Shown piece after piece: positions 16,575 to 25,135 of a DNA stretch of 64,000 bases; position 1 is the stretch's first letter; each line of letters starts with the position of its first letter. The stretch lies in the IMG/VR virus record IMGVR_UViG_3300046501_000082, positions 28,875 to 92,874 of that record; one strand, written 5' to 3'. Below the pieces are notes generated by a model, which saw only the letters and a program-made list of their open reading frames with translations, was not told the DNA's origin and made no database searches. Source of the DNA: a virus. A program made the translations under genes and the position numbers.

Positions 16575-19250
16575 TTAATGGCAGTTATCCCATCCACTAC
16601 CAATCACATAACCTGACGTCAATTCTACGTTAAGTTTGTAATACTGTCCAGCTTCTTTTACAGATTCCGCTGCCAATTCCCCAGCACGGCACCATGAACG
16701 AAAGAAACGTCCGTCTTTTGCATGACCAACATCACTCCAGATACGGCCTTCTTCACAGAAATCTTTTGCTTCTTTCTCTGTATCAAACATCTTAAACTTA
16801 ACTAGGCTTCTTGTCAACTCTAATTGCGCTTCATCCATTCAGTTATTGAGTTCGCTAAACTCACTCCGCTTTCACGGAGAATCAGACTATATCACAAACT
16901 CTTTCGAGTTTCCTGCCGCTTCGAGTGCGCTTGCACCCTACTCCCTTCCGGGATAGTCGTTACACGTTCCTATTTCTAGGCTTCGCTCGGGATTGGCATG
17001 GCTTTCGCTTTAGCTTTCCCCGAATTCAACAGGTTATTCAATGCACTTCACAATGCAAGGCCACAATTATTTATGGTACGCAATCATTTGTTGGCAATAC
17101 TTTTTACTTTTCCAATCGTCTTTAAAGAAATCTACCGCGAACCCTTCGGCTTTAAGCTTACGATCATGAATAACCATCGCTCGCTTTGCACAAATTACAC
17201 CTGCGCTTTGAAATCCACTGTTAATCACATTGCCTTTTGAACGAATAGGAAGTTTACGTTTATCAATACCTACAAGAAACTTCTTCTGTCCTGTTGTTTC
17301 CCAGTATTGCTGCATACGTTCTTTGAGTTCTTTGAGCGGATTAGCCAAAGTCCAGAACTCATCAAAAATAATCTGTGCCGTTTCTAGGTCACAACCAACA
17401 ATTTTAGCTACCCGTGCAACTTGGGCGTTGTAACTACATCCGTACTTCACAGATTTAGCGCTATTTCGTGGGAAATCACGGCCAATAATCTCTGTAATAC
17501 GGCGGGCCAATACAGAGTGACAATCATTAGGCTTTTCAGCAGTCAGACTTACACCGTACTCCGGGCCACCTTTATAACGGTACACATAATGACTTTCAAT
17601 CTTAGCCTCAAGGCTGTCAAAATCATAACCAAGTTGTACATAGCCTTCACCAACACCAAACAAACTCCTCATTTCCTCCCCGTAAAGGGATGTATTTCGT
17701 GGAATGTTCGCCACTAAACGATGCTTGAATCTGCTGGTCCCAGCGCCGCAAGTATCTGCTGGTGTTGGAATACGTCCATCCTCACGAACGTTCGGCATAA
17801 AACCACTTTCATGCTCTTCGTCATTTTCCTCTGGATCATACCCGCCCCCCAGAATACTATTACGGCGGTGGCTGTAAGTCAAGAAGTCAGCAAGCTTTCT
17901 AGCGTGTGGAAAGCTACTTTCTAGTGCAATAAGACCGGGGCAGATCTCTTTCTCTTGTCCTACCGTCAGCGTGGGGTTGGTTAACACTTTAAAGCTTTTA
18001 GCGCACCCTTTTGCCAACAACTTAGCCTTAATGTTGTTTTTATTAAGGTTCAAGTGCTCTAGACGATATTTGCAGAAAGGACTTGCTAGTGTCTGTTCAA
18101 CATATCGTTCTACTGCTGCTTCGAACTTCTCCTGTGTCAGACGGTTCTTCTTGGCATCACAGGTAAGATCACGCTCCTTCCAAGCGGAAGGGTTCCAGTG
18201 AAACTTAGACACTAGCCATTCTTTAATGTGGGTTGTGTCTTTCAAAGTTGATGGTACTTCAGTGAGCAATGGTACAGCAGGCATTGGTAGTGGATACTCT
18301 TTACCAAAGATTGTTGCTACGTTATCTTCACTAATTGTTCCTTCGTGTTTAGCTACAAACTTCTTAATGTTTTCATTAAGTTCGCCAGACTTCTTAAACT
18401 GTTTTTCCGAAGGTGTGTAGAAATCCATGCGCGTCTTAGCCAATGGTTTTGGTGGCAAGACAGGTTCAACTTCACTGCGCAAGGCCTCAAGTTTGATGTC
18501 AAGATCACGAACCAGTTCAATTGCACGTTCTGTCTTAAAGTCAAATCCTCGGTGCTCTTGGCGAGTGATAATCTCCGCAACAGACTTTTCCAGACTGATA
18601 GCGTCTAACCAATCCCAATCACCTTTCTCAGCCTCCAGCATCTTGTAAACTTTTGTGTTCGCCAAGACATCTATGATGCAATAAAATAACATGTCCGCTG
18701 CAAAATGTTTGAAACGAATAGATTCGTGAATGTGTTTACGAAAAGAATACTTGCGCAAGCCAGCTTTCTCAGACAAAGAGTCCAAGCTATGTCCGCCCAA
18801 CCTATCCGGGTTAAGCGCTTTGCTTATTACAAGTGTATCTTCAAATAGAACAGGTTTACCGCACCAAGTATCTTGTTCAACGGTGAAGTCCATATCTTCT
18901 TCAATCTTACCAACCATCAAGTCAAAATTGATCTGGTTGTGAGCCACCACTTTATGCAGTGGGTTGTTTAGGACGTAAGCCTTAAACTCAGCAATAGATC
19001 GCTTTTCAAACTCAAGAGGTTGATAGTTTTCAAGAAGATATGTTTGCCCCTCAATTACCTCTTCGTAACGGCGACCATCAAGAATATATTCAGGACCGTC
19101 ATAAAAGGCAATAATCTTACCAGTTTGATGTTCTTCCACAACAGTACAATGAGTCTTAAAAGTCTCTTTCAGCTTGAATGGGCTGCTTGTGTAATCGATA
19201 GCCTCTTGATTCAAAAGACCTGTTGTTTCCCGGTCCCAAGTAATATCCAA
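16575..19250 (-). CDS. Family A DNA polymerase, split by a group I intron
   Basis: Join 19250..17073 and 16835..16575, giving 812 aa. The start is the TTG at 19250, with AAAGGAG overlapping the end of the upstream endonuclease gene. Exonuclease motifs: WDRETTGL, VVAHNQINFD and YCIIDVLANT. Polymerase motif A is LGYDFDSLEAKI and motif B is RNSAKSVKYGCSYNAQ. Motif C is rebuilt only by splicing: exon 1 ends in AYH and exon 2 starts DEAQLEL, giving HDE. The rebuilt C-terminus SGWDNCH matches the T7 gp5 ending (NWAICH). This is the replicative polymerase. Unspliced, the frame stops two codons into the intron and lacks a catalytic Asp. Confidence 0.92.
16836..17072 (-). ncRNA. Group I intron in DNA polymerase (237 nt, no ORF)
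   Basis: The boundaries restore the polymerase frame between His and Asp of motif C. The exon ends CCAT and can pair with GTGG eight bases into the intron, giving the expected U-G pair at the 5' splice site. The intron ends in G. The core is visible as GACTATC-type and GATATAGTC segments (minus strand, 16958-16952 and 16893-16885) that form P7, with GAGTAGGGTGCAAG and CGAAGCGG between. Closely similar to the two terL introns. Confidence 0.88.
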
Positions 19251-19254
19251 TTTC

Positions 19255-19899
19255 TTACTCCTTTGTTCTTCCAAAATACTTAATCTCGCCAGCAGCTCTG
19301 GCATCACAGGCTTCTTCGAAGGTGTCAAAATAGCCTAAGTTAATATCTTTTCTTTCAACCCCAATACGGGCACGCCACTTCTGTTGTTTTTCAACCCATG
19401 CCACACCTGTTCTGCCAGACTTGTTGTTTTTAAAGATACCTTTATTAAAGCTTTGAACTCTCCAAGTATCCCATACGCAGTTTTCTCTAGAGTAACCAAG
19501 TTTAGGATCTTCTCGTTCTAAAGTCAAACCCTCTTTATACGAGTCACCCATATCCCTCAAGAAGTTTTCAAACTGACGCCAGTCCTCTTGATCCAAACCA
19601 GCGCCCTTTCCTCCGTACTTATCCCAATTGGGGTCGTTTGGATTGGTGCAGCGTGAAACCATTGAACCCCATACAGCATAAATCTTAGATTTCCACATGC
19701 CATGTGTTCTATAAGAGCGTTCTGCTCTAAGGCAACCACACGATTGAGAATTTCCGTCTTTAATTTGATCCGCCCTAACTACTTTTTCTTTACCACAGTC
19801 GCACAAACAATTCCAGTAGGGCCTACCATTTTTAGATTCAGCAAAACTTATGATCGTCCATCTGTTATATTTATTACCTGTCAAGTCTTCGTGAGCCAT
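19255..19899 (-). CDS. Free-standing homing endonuclease with AP2-like domain
   Basis: 214 aa. N-terminal module: GNKYNRWTIIS...NCLCDCGKEKVV...SCGCLRAE, a zinc-binding unit frequent in phage AP2/HNH proteins. Middle: VWGSMVSRCTNPND...GLTLEREDPKLGYSRENCVWDTW, an HNH-like part. C-terminus: SGRTGVAWVEKQQKWRARIGVERKDINLGYFDTFEEAC, an AP2 DNA-binding domain. It is wedged between the primase-helicase and the intron-bearing polymerase; its end supplies the polymerase ribosome site. It may help move the polymerase intron (inference). Confidence 0.85.
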   Translation of the reverse strand: MAHEDLTGNKYNRWTIISFAESKNGRPYWNCLCDCGKEKVVRADQIKDGNSQSCGCLRAERSYRTHGMWKSKIYAVWGSMVSRCTNPNDPNWDKYGGKGAGLDQEDWRQFENFLRDMGDSYKEGLTLEREDPKLGYSRENCVWDTWRVQSFNKGIFKNNKSGRTGVAWVEKQQKWRARIGVERKDINLGYFDTFEEACDARAAGEIKYFGRTKE

Positions 19900-19908
19900 T
19901 ATTAGTCC

Positions 19909-21555
19909 TTAAAAATCATCTGGAACTTCCTGAGCAAGCAATACTGCCCAAGTGTTTTCATCAATAGTAAATTCATCAGCAACACCTAGGTAACTCCACG
20001 GGCGATTCTTCAGAACAGTGAGGCGAACATTACCACGGCTTCGATCTGGCATAATCTGAGGCTCCAAACCAATAATGACAAAGCTCAATTGCTCCAGCGC
20101 AGAACTCCCGCGCATCATTTCCTTTGAAACTTTAACCCAAAACGGTTTGTCTTCATTTCCTTTTGGAGCTTTGAACTGTTCAGCGGCACTCCGGTTAATA
20201 TGGCTAACCGCAATAACACAAACATCATTGGCTGCACAGAATGCAGCAAGTTCAGTCATAACAATATCAAGTTCTTTACGCTCATCTGTTACATGACTTC
20301 CTGAAATAACCATACTCAAGTGGTCAATAAGAATAAACTTACAACCTTCAACCAAGTGCATATGTTTGACTTTGTTCATAAGCTCACTTACTGGCAAACT
20401 CCCAAAGTGGCCCAACATTACCAGCAAGTCATTATCTACGATTTCATCACGAGCTTGTGTGATCTGTTCGAGTGTTGCAGATTCCAAAGGTTTGTCTTTA
20501 AACTTCAAGTAACTTACTTTCAACTTAGATGCAATCAATCGTTGCATTGTTTCTTTATTACTTTCTTCCAAGTAAATCATACCAAGCTTTTCACCAGACG
20601 CCATAAAAGAACTGGCAAAAATAGATGTAACAGTTGATTTACCAACACCCGAGGGACTGGTGAGCAAAACTAGCTCGCGCATACGAAACCCATGAAGCTT
20701 ATCCATAAGCTTAGGGAATTCATTTACATACACACCCTCTGGCCGTGGCTCAAGCAACTCTTCAATGCTGATGTCAGATGCCTTAACAATCTTTTCAGCA
20801 GAATAAGCCCGTTTACCAAACTGAATAAGTTTAGCCAAGTCTTCGGCCCGATTAGCTTGCAAGTAATCAGAAGCATCTTTGAAACCGTCTGCTGGCACCA
20901 CTGTCATTAAAGACAAACCTGAGCCAACCAATGCGCTAGCAACAGCTTCACGGGCTTCATGGCCCTTCATAACGCCCTTCTTTGTTTCTGCTGGTGTGCA
21001 GTAATCATCATCAAAGAAAATAGTTAGGCTGTCGTGGCTCTTTACATATTCTTCATTGTGAAGCAAAGCTTCTACAGCATTAGCAGTACCGAGAGGGATA
21101 GAAACAACGAGTGGCTCAAGCCCCTCAAACTTTGTACCTTTTACATTATCGACAGCCGCCTGCCATACACTAACACAGTCCCATTGGCCTTCTGTCGTAA
21201 TAAGATTAGTCCGTTTTCGATTGGTATTTTCTGCAACTTCTTGGCCAAACAATTTGTTGCCAATAGAGACACTGCCAACAGCAGTCCAGTGACCTTTCTC
21301 GTCTTTTCCTTTAGTCACATCTTGTTTAGTGTAGCCAACAACTTTACCTTTCTGGTTATAGGAAGGGAAATAGAAAGATTCTGGTGTCTTACCATCTTTT
21401 TCAGAGACAGCAACTTTAACACCAAAGCGTTCAAGAGTAGCTTTACGTACTCCACGGTCTGGTGCATCGAATGTTGCGTATTTATTTACTTCATCAACTG
21501 TTTCTTTTGTAAAAACTTCCACTTCTCTCTCCTTCAATTTTTTGAAATAACTCAC
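19909..21555 (-). CDS. TOPRIM primase / SF4 replicative helicase (T7 gp4-like)
   Basis: 548 aa, GTG start after AGGAGGGG. The N-terminal 250 residues carry a TOPRIM-like part: LITTEGQWDCVS (conserved Glu) and LTIFFDDDYCT (DxD). The helicase has Walker A SPSGVGKST, Walker B KFILIDHLSM, and VIAVSHINRS plus MRGSSALEQ as later motifs. No Cys4 zinc-binding domain is present at the N-terminus, so priming may need another factor or be weak. Unwinds DNA 5'-3' and partners the polymerase and SSB. Confidence 0.9.
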   Translation of the reverse strand: MSYFKKLKEREVEVFTKETVDEVNKYATFDAPDRGVRKATLERFGVKVAVSEKDGKTPESFYFPSYNQKGKVVGYTKQDVTKGKDEKGHWTAVGSVSIGNKLFGQEVAENTNRKRTNLITTEGQWDCVSVWQAAVDNVKGTKFEGLEPLVVSIPLGTANAVEALLHNEEYVKSHDSLTIFFDDDYCTPAETKKGVMKGHEAREAVASALVGSGLSLMTVVPADGFKDASDYLQANRAEDLAKLIQFGKRAYSAEKIVKASDISIEELLEPRPEGVYVNEFPKLMDKLHGFRMRELVLLTSPSGVGKSTVTSIFASSFMASGEKLGMIYLEESNKETMQRLIASKLKVSYLKFKDKPLESATLEQITQARDEIVDNDLLVMLGHFGSLPVSELMNKVKHMHLVEGCKFILIDHLSMVISGSHVTDERKELDIVMTELAAFCAANDVCVIAVSHINRSAAEQFKAPKGNEDKPFWVKVSKEMMRGSSALEQLSFVIIGLEPQIMPDRSRGNVRLTVLKNRPWSYLGVADEFTIDENTWAVLLAQEVPDDF

Positions 21556-21567
21556 AACCCCTCCTAA

Positions 21568-21648
21568 TCACAAATTCTCAATCGCACCTATACACGCACC
21601 AACTCCTTCACTATACCCTTCAGAACGTGCATCGTCAAGAGATATCAT
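21568..21648 (-). CDS. 26-residue peptide upstream of the helicase gene
   Basis: MISLDDARSEGYSEGVGACI and a short tail, overlapping the preceding stop and ending next to the helicase ribosome site. The G-Y-x-x-G-x-x-A spacing resembles tiny phage proteins elsewhere in the window. Confidence 0.45.
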   Translation of the reverse strand: MISLDDARSEGYSEGVGACIGAIENL

Positions 21649-21776
21649 TTATTCTGTTGTAAACCAAGTGTTGATTTTATCTGCGAATCTGGTTTCCTCA
21701 AATCAGTAGTAATTTCTGTGGAGAATAAGGCTACCACAAAAGCTAGAAAAAGGAAAAGCATACCTAATTCTTTCAT
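21645..21776 (-). CDS. Small membrane peptide
   Basis: 43 aa. MKELGMLFLFLAFVVALFST is one membrane helix or signal anchor. Overlaps both neighbours, which supports translation. Confidence 0.55.
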   Translation of the reverse strand: MKELGMLFLFLAFVVALFSTEITTDLRKPDSQIKSTLGLQQNK

Positions 21777-21892
21777 CACATATCCTCGCCACATTCAGCG
21801 CAATAACCATTATATTCATCCTTTGCAGCTTCATAGCCACGAAGGAATTCTTGAGAGTTTTGTGTATAAAAATCTTCTACCAATTTCTCCAC
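21776..21892 (-). CDS. Small protein with CxxC
   Basis: 38 aa from a GTG. FLRGYEAAKDEYNGYCAECG and EDM follow. TGATG overlap with the next gene. Possibly a zinc knuckle; only one Cys pair is present. Confidence 0.45.
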   Translation of the reverse strand: MEKLVEDFYTQNSQEFLRGYEAAKDEYNGYCAECGEDM

Positions 21893-22002
21893 CAACTCAC
21901 CAAACAAAATCCATCAGACTCCAACAAACCCTTCTCAGCGTAAGAAATTAGCTCATCACTTGAGAATGTCGAAAGTGATGTTGTGTTTATGTTGATAGTC
22001 AT
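21877..22002 (-). CDS. Small hypothetical protein
   Basis: 41 aa, starting MTININ right at the previous stop. No recognised feature beyond a Trp-rich end (WWRNW). Confidence 0.5.
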   Translation of the reverse strand: MTININTTSLSTFSSDELISYAEKGLLESDGFCLVSWWRNW

Positions 22003-22487
22003 TGTTCGGACTCCAATTTTTGGATTTTACTCTTCAATTCTGCAATTTGCTCTTGTCTAACATTTTCTTTTTTAATAGTCTCCACTGAAACTTTCTTTTC
22101 TTGGAAGTATTTAATCATATCACTTTCTGGCATCATCAAGTGCTTGATTGGTATTGAAATGCCACTAGATTCTGCATAATCTTCTCTATAAGAAGTTTCT
22201 CCGCAAGAGTTATCAGCACCCCATTGTTCACTAAAATAGTCACTATCTGTATCATAGTATAATGTTTTAGTATGAGTTGTATAATCTGTCCAGTGCAATA
22301 CTGCTGTTAAAAATCCTTCTTTTGTTGGAGGTCTAACGGTCACTGCGAATTCTTTGTCCGGAACCGTAACACTATTGAACCCATTAATATACTTTCTGTA
22401 CAAATTTAAGTATGTGACAACCAAACCCGCAAGATCATAGGATAGATTACTTGCAAGTATAAAGTCTGCCTCTGTTCTTAACATCAT
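21999..22487 (-). CDS. Hypothetical protein with C-terminal coiled coil
   Basis: 162 aa. Central acidic and aromatic stretch; residues 130-162 form a heptad helix (VRQEQIAELKSKIQKLESEQ). Not recognised. Confidence 0.65.
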   Translation of the reverse strand: MMLRTEADFILASNLSYDLAGLVVTYLNLYRKYINGFNSVTVPDKEFAVTVRPPTKEGFLTAVLHWTDYTTHTKTLYYDTDSDYFSEQWGADNSCGETSYREDYAESSGISIPIKHLMMPESDMIKYFQEKKVSVETIKKENVRQEQIAELKSKIQKLESEQ

Positions 22488-22540
22488 AAAAACCCCCTAA
22501 ATTAATTAACCAAACTTATCACACTTAGTGAACAAACTCC

Positions 22541-22663
22541 CTACACAAAAACATCGATATCATCTATCCCTAACGTTTCCTTCACTTCCCTGTCATCGTT
22601 GATTCGTAGGCTATATTCCCCACACAACAGAGCCTTTTGCCTCAAGAATTGAGCCTCTGTCAT
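22541..22663 (-). CDS. Small hypothetical protein
   Basis: 40 aa starting MTEAQFLRQKALLCGEYSLR, with AAGGAGAACA upstream. Too small to classify. Confidence 0.55.
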   Translation of the reverse strand: MTEAQFLRQKALLCGEYSLRINDDREVKETLGIDDIDVFV

Positions 22664-22681
22664 GATGTGTTCTCCTTAAAT

Positions 22682-22837
22682 TTAAATACGTTTCTCAACG
22701 CTAGAAATTACATCCTTGATATCCCAATAGATATCAGCGTGTTCATCTTCATCACCGCTTGTATCGAAATACTCAAAGTAATCCAAGCTTTCTTCAAGGA
22801 CTGCTTTGATGGCTTGTAGTGCTTCTGATTTGGTCAT
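22682..22837 (-). CDS. Small acidic protein
   Basis: 51 aa, MTKSEALQAIKAVLEESLDY then a DEDEHAD acidic run. Start overlaps the stop of the peptidase-like gene. Confidence 0.6.
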   Translation of the reverse strand: MTKSEALQAIKAVLEESLDYFEYFDTSGDEDEHADIYWDIKDVISSVEKRI

Positions 22838-23631
22838 TGTTTATTCTCCAACAGTTTCTGAGCCTTTATGGACCACTCGGAATGTTTGTGCAAAGGTTTT
22901 GATGCCGTATGAGCTTCATTGAGTAATCCATTGGGAACGTCTTCAAGCTCCTCAATCCGAGCTTCAGCCTTCAAAGACAATTCAGCAGCTGTATGGCGGC
23001 TATAGTCTCCAAACAAGGCATGATCTTTAGGGATATTAAGCGTTGGTGTAGGGACCTTTGTGTCAATGCCGGAATAAGCTTTGAACTCATTAGAGAGCTT
23101 ACTAGCTATAGACAAATCTTCAGCATTTGCAAAATAACCATCAAGGGACCACTGGATAATTTTAATTGTTTCTTCCTTGAGAGTATAGCCAAGCCTCTTG
23201 AAATACCGAATACCCCACTTCCAAGCATTCACTTCAGAAACCAAACGTTCTTTTGTCCACTTACCTGACCAAGTTGCATTGTAAAAACTTGACGATGAAA
23301 AATACTGATGACTTTTGCAGTGACCAAGTTCATGGCAATAGGTGAGGAAGTCGCCATCGTTTTGAGGTACAGGTGCTGCAATATAGCTGAAAAGGTCTGT
23401 GCAAGCTTCCTTGTAGCTAGTCTTTGCCTGAAAGCCAATCCCGTCTTTAAGCATACGACGTGTGACATACTCAGCAAAGCTGCGACCAGCGATCTTGTAG
23501 TCTGTGTTCAGGTTGAATTTACGTTTAGGAATCTCTGGCTTCACTTCAGGAACTGTAATACTGATAATACTTTTCAGAGCAGTGCCTTTACCAAACGTGA
23601 TCGTTACGTCTTCTGGTTTGTAAGTCTTCAT
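22834..23631 (-). CDS. Zincin-like metallopeptidase candidate
   Basis: 265 aa, first gene of the long leftward operon, with AAGGAGAAAC before the ATG. TYCHELGHCKSHQYF contains HExxH, and a Glu-rich helix (ERLVSEVNAWKWG) lies about 30 residues on, as in gluzincins or ImmA/DUF955-like proteins. It could act on a host repressor or defence protein early in infection (inference). The rest is unassigned. Confidence 0.6.
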   Translation of the reverse strand: MKTYKPEDVTITFGKGTALKSIISITVPEVKPEIPKRKFNLNTDYKIAGRSFAEYVTRRMLKDGIGFQAKTSYKEACTDLFSYIAAPVPQNDGDFLTYCHELGHCKSHQYFSSSSFYNATWSGKWTKERLVSEVNAWKWGIRYFKRLGYTLKEETIKIIQWSLDGYFANAEDLSIASKLSNEFKAYSGIDTKVPTPTLNIPKDHALFGDYSRHTAAELSLKAEARIEELEDVPNGLLNEAHTASKPLHKHSEWSIKAQKLLENKQ

Positions 23632-23673
23632 TTTGTGTTTCTCCTTGTCGGGGTTTGTTCTTCAATAGCCCAC

Positions 23674-23702
23674 AAGATAATCCACTATCCACCCCGAGTC
23701 AA
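23674..23702 (-). promoter_or_regulatory. Promoter of the leftward replication operon
   Basis: Minus strand TTGACT (23702-23697), 17 bases, TATCTT (23679-23674), 43 bases before the peptidase-like ATG. It lies in the divergent gap between the leftward and rightward early regions. Confidence 0.7.
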
Positions 23703-23853
23703 GGGGTGTGCTGAAATATTTTCAGAAGACAGTCTGAAGACGTGTGGAGAATGTCCGTAGACGAACAGGCACAAAGGTTTGAAAATAATTGTTGACAGGG
23801 GGGTTTGGGTGAGGGATGCTTGGCTACACATTTTATTGGAAGAGGTTGCAGAG

Positions 23854-23988
23854 ATGAGAGTTTATATTCTGTGTTCGGTTGCTGGTCACTACAAAGGCGT
23901 GTTCAAGTCACGTAAAGAGGCTGAGGAGCATGCTATTAATGAAGAAATGCTTGGTTATGAAATCTTTATGGATGTATTGAACAAATGA
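23854..23988 (+). CDS. Small hypothetical protein, first of the rightward early block
   Basis: 44 aa from the ATG at 23854 (MRVYILCSVAGHYKGVF); a longer frame begins at 23779. The KGVFKSRKEAEEHA pattern is typical of tiny phage early proteins. A TTGACA at about 23790 has no clear -10. Confidence 0.55.
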   Translation: MRVYILCSVAGHYKGVFKSRKEAEEHAINEEMLGYEIFMDVLNK

Positions 23989-24134
23989 ACACAACCAACG
24001 GTACAGATTGGGATAAATGTGGTAATGCTATGAGTAATAATACTACGATACATCACCAGCAAGAGGACGCCCCTCTGTGGCTTAGCGCTGAGGATATTCG
24101 GGAAATGTTGAAGGAATTGGAGGGTGAGGAATGA
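23985..24134 (+). CDS. Small hypothetical protein
   Basis: 49 aa, ATGA overlaps at both ends. C-terminal helix (SAEDIREMLKELEGEE). Confidence 0.6.
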   Translation: MNTTNGTDWDKCGNAMSNNTTIHHQQEDAPLWLSAEDIREMLKELEGEE

Positions 24135-24340
24135 TTGACTACAAATTGTTGTATGAAGAGAGCTTAAAAGAGAATGAAAAACTAAGGCTACTCCTAGGGC
24201 GTGCACATAAACGCATAGACTCTATGCGAACTCGATATAAAGGGACGGGCAGTGATTACCTAGACTGTGTTCTGGGCATTGGTGGGTTTGAGCAATATGG
24301 TCCGATTAAAGGTGTTAAGGGGTTGACAGACGATGAATAA
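24131..24340 (+). CDS. Small hypothetical protein
   Basis: 69 aa; N-terminal helix LKENEKLRLLLGRAHKRI, then a Gly-rich part. Overlaps both neighbours. Confidence 0.6.
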   Translation: MIDYKLLYEESLKENEKLRLLLGRAHKRIDSMRTRYKGTGSDYLDCVLGIGGFEQYGPIKGVKGLTDDE

Positions 24341-24488
24341 TTCTTATGATTTCATACCAGACACGTCCACCTGTTATCAGATAGACGACACAAGATTCTT
24401 TGAAATTCAAGCTGACAAAGAGTCTGTTGAGCGCTTTATTAAAGACTTAGAATTGTTTGAGAAGAAGAGTGCTGAAGAGGGGGAATGA
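24333..24488 (+). CDS. Small acidic protein
   Basis: 51 aa, MNNSYDFIPDTSTCYQIDD and a Glu-rich C-terminus. Overlaps the preceding gene by 8 bases. Confidence 0.55.
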   Translation: MNNSYDFIPDTSTCYQIDDTRFFEIQADKESVERFIKDLELFEKKSAEEGE

Positions 24489-24492
24489 TTGT

Positions 24493-24588
24493 ATGAATTC
24501 TGCTCACGTTCACTGCTACTCCTGTGAAAACATATCATGTTCAAAAGCTTGCTTTAGGCTGTGTGTTCGTGAGATGATGTGCCATTGA
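24493..24588 (+). CDS. 31-residue Cys-rich peptide
   Basis: Six Cys residues in HCYSCENISCSKACFRLC and a terminal MMCH, so a compact metal- or disulphide-bound fold is possible. Ribosome site weak. Confidence 0.45.
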   Translation: MNSAHVHCYSCENISCSKACFRLCVREMMCH

Positions 24589-24612
24589 AATTAATTGATT
24601 GGAGAGAAAGGT

Positions 24613-24822
24613 ATGGCCAGGTTTAAAGCAAAGAAGCTAATCTGGATGCTTGAAGATATTCTTGACAAAGAACAAGAACTTCAGGCGGGTATTAATGCTT
24701 GGAATGATGAGAATGAAGATCCTAGCAACCAAGCGGGTTGTGATCCATCCGACCAATATCTTTTAGGTGAAGAGGTTGAAGGTTTGTGGGAAGAATTTAA
24801 GAAAGAGGTGAATGAAGCATGA
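24613..24822 (+). CDS. Small helical acidic protein
   Basis: 69 aa from the ATG at 24613 (GGAGAGAAAGG upstream). MARFKAKKLIWMLEDILDKE followed by an acidic part. Confidence 0.65.
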   Translation: MARFKAKKLIWMLEDILDKEQELQAGINAWNDENEDPSNQAGCDPSDQYLLGEEVEGLWEEFKKEVNEA

Positions 24823-25019
24823 AACATATACAATCAGGCGAAGTGCGGGCTATGTATGATAGCGGTCAATTCTCTATGCAAGAGGCGAAGTACACTCTCA
24901 AGAAAGAATATGCTAATGATGCTCTGTTTGACGCCATCAATAAATGGAATGGTGGACTTCCTCAAGAGGCTTTCATGGAGCTTATCGAAGTGGTTAGCTA
25001 TTTGGTAAATAAGGAATGA
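24819..25019 (+). CDS. Small hypothetical protein
   Basis: 66 aa, MKHIQSGEVRAMYDSGQFSM. ATGA overlap with both neighbours. Unknown. Confidence 0.65.
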   Translation: MKHIQSGEVRAMYDSGQFSMQEAKYTLKKEYANDALFDAINKWNGGLPQEAFMELIEVVSYLVNKE

Positions 25020-25135
25020 CTGTGATCCAGTGTGAAAAAGTGGCTTTAGGGAATGCCCTACAGGCCACGTATTCATTGACTTTGTTATCATTTTTGTACC
25101 CATATGAACAGAAGAGGAAGAAGGAGTTGGAATAG
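25016..25135 (+). CDS. Small hypothetical protein
   Basis: 39 aa; a mildly hydrophobic centre and a basic tail (EQKRKKELE). Its TAG overlaps the GTG of the polymerase-like gene. Confidence 0.5.
   Translation: MTVIQCEKVALGNALQATYSLTLLSFLYPYEQKRKKELE

Noticed and set aside
17067-19328. DNA polymerase as a truncated pseudogene lacking motif C
   Set aside because: Exon 2 with DEAQLEL and the T7-like end lies 237 bases on, behind a recognisable group I intron.
23779-23853. Strong promoter TTGACAGGGGGG before the rightward block
   Set aside because: At 16-18 bases there is only GATGCT-like sequence, so no credible -10; not listed as a promoter.
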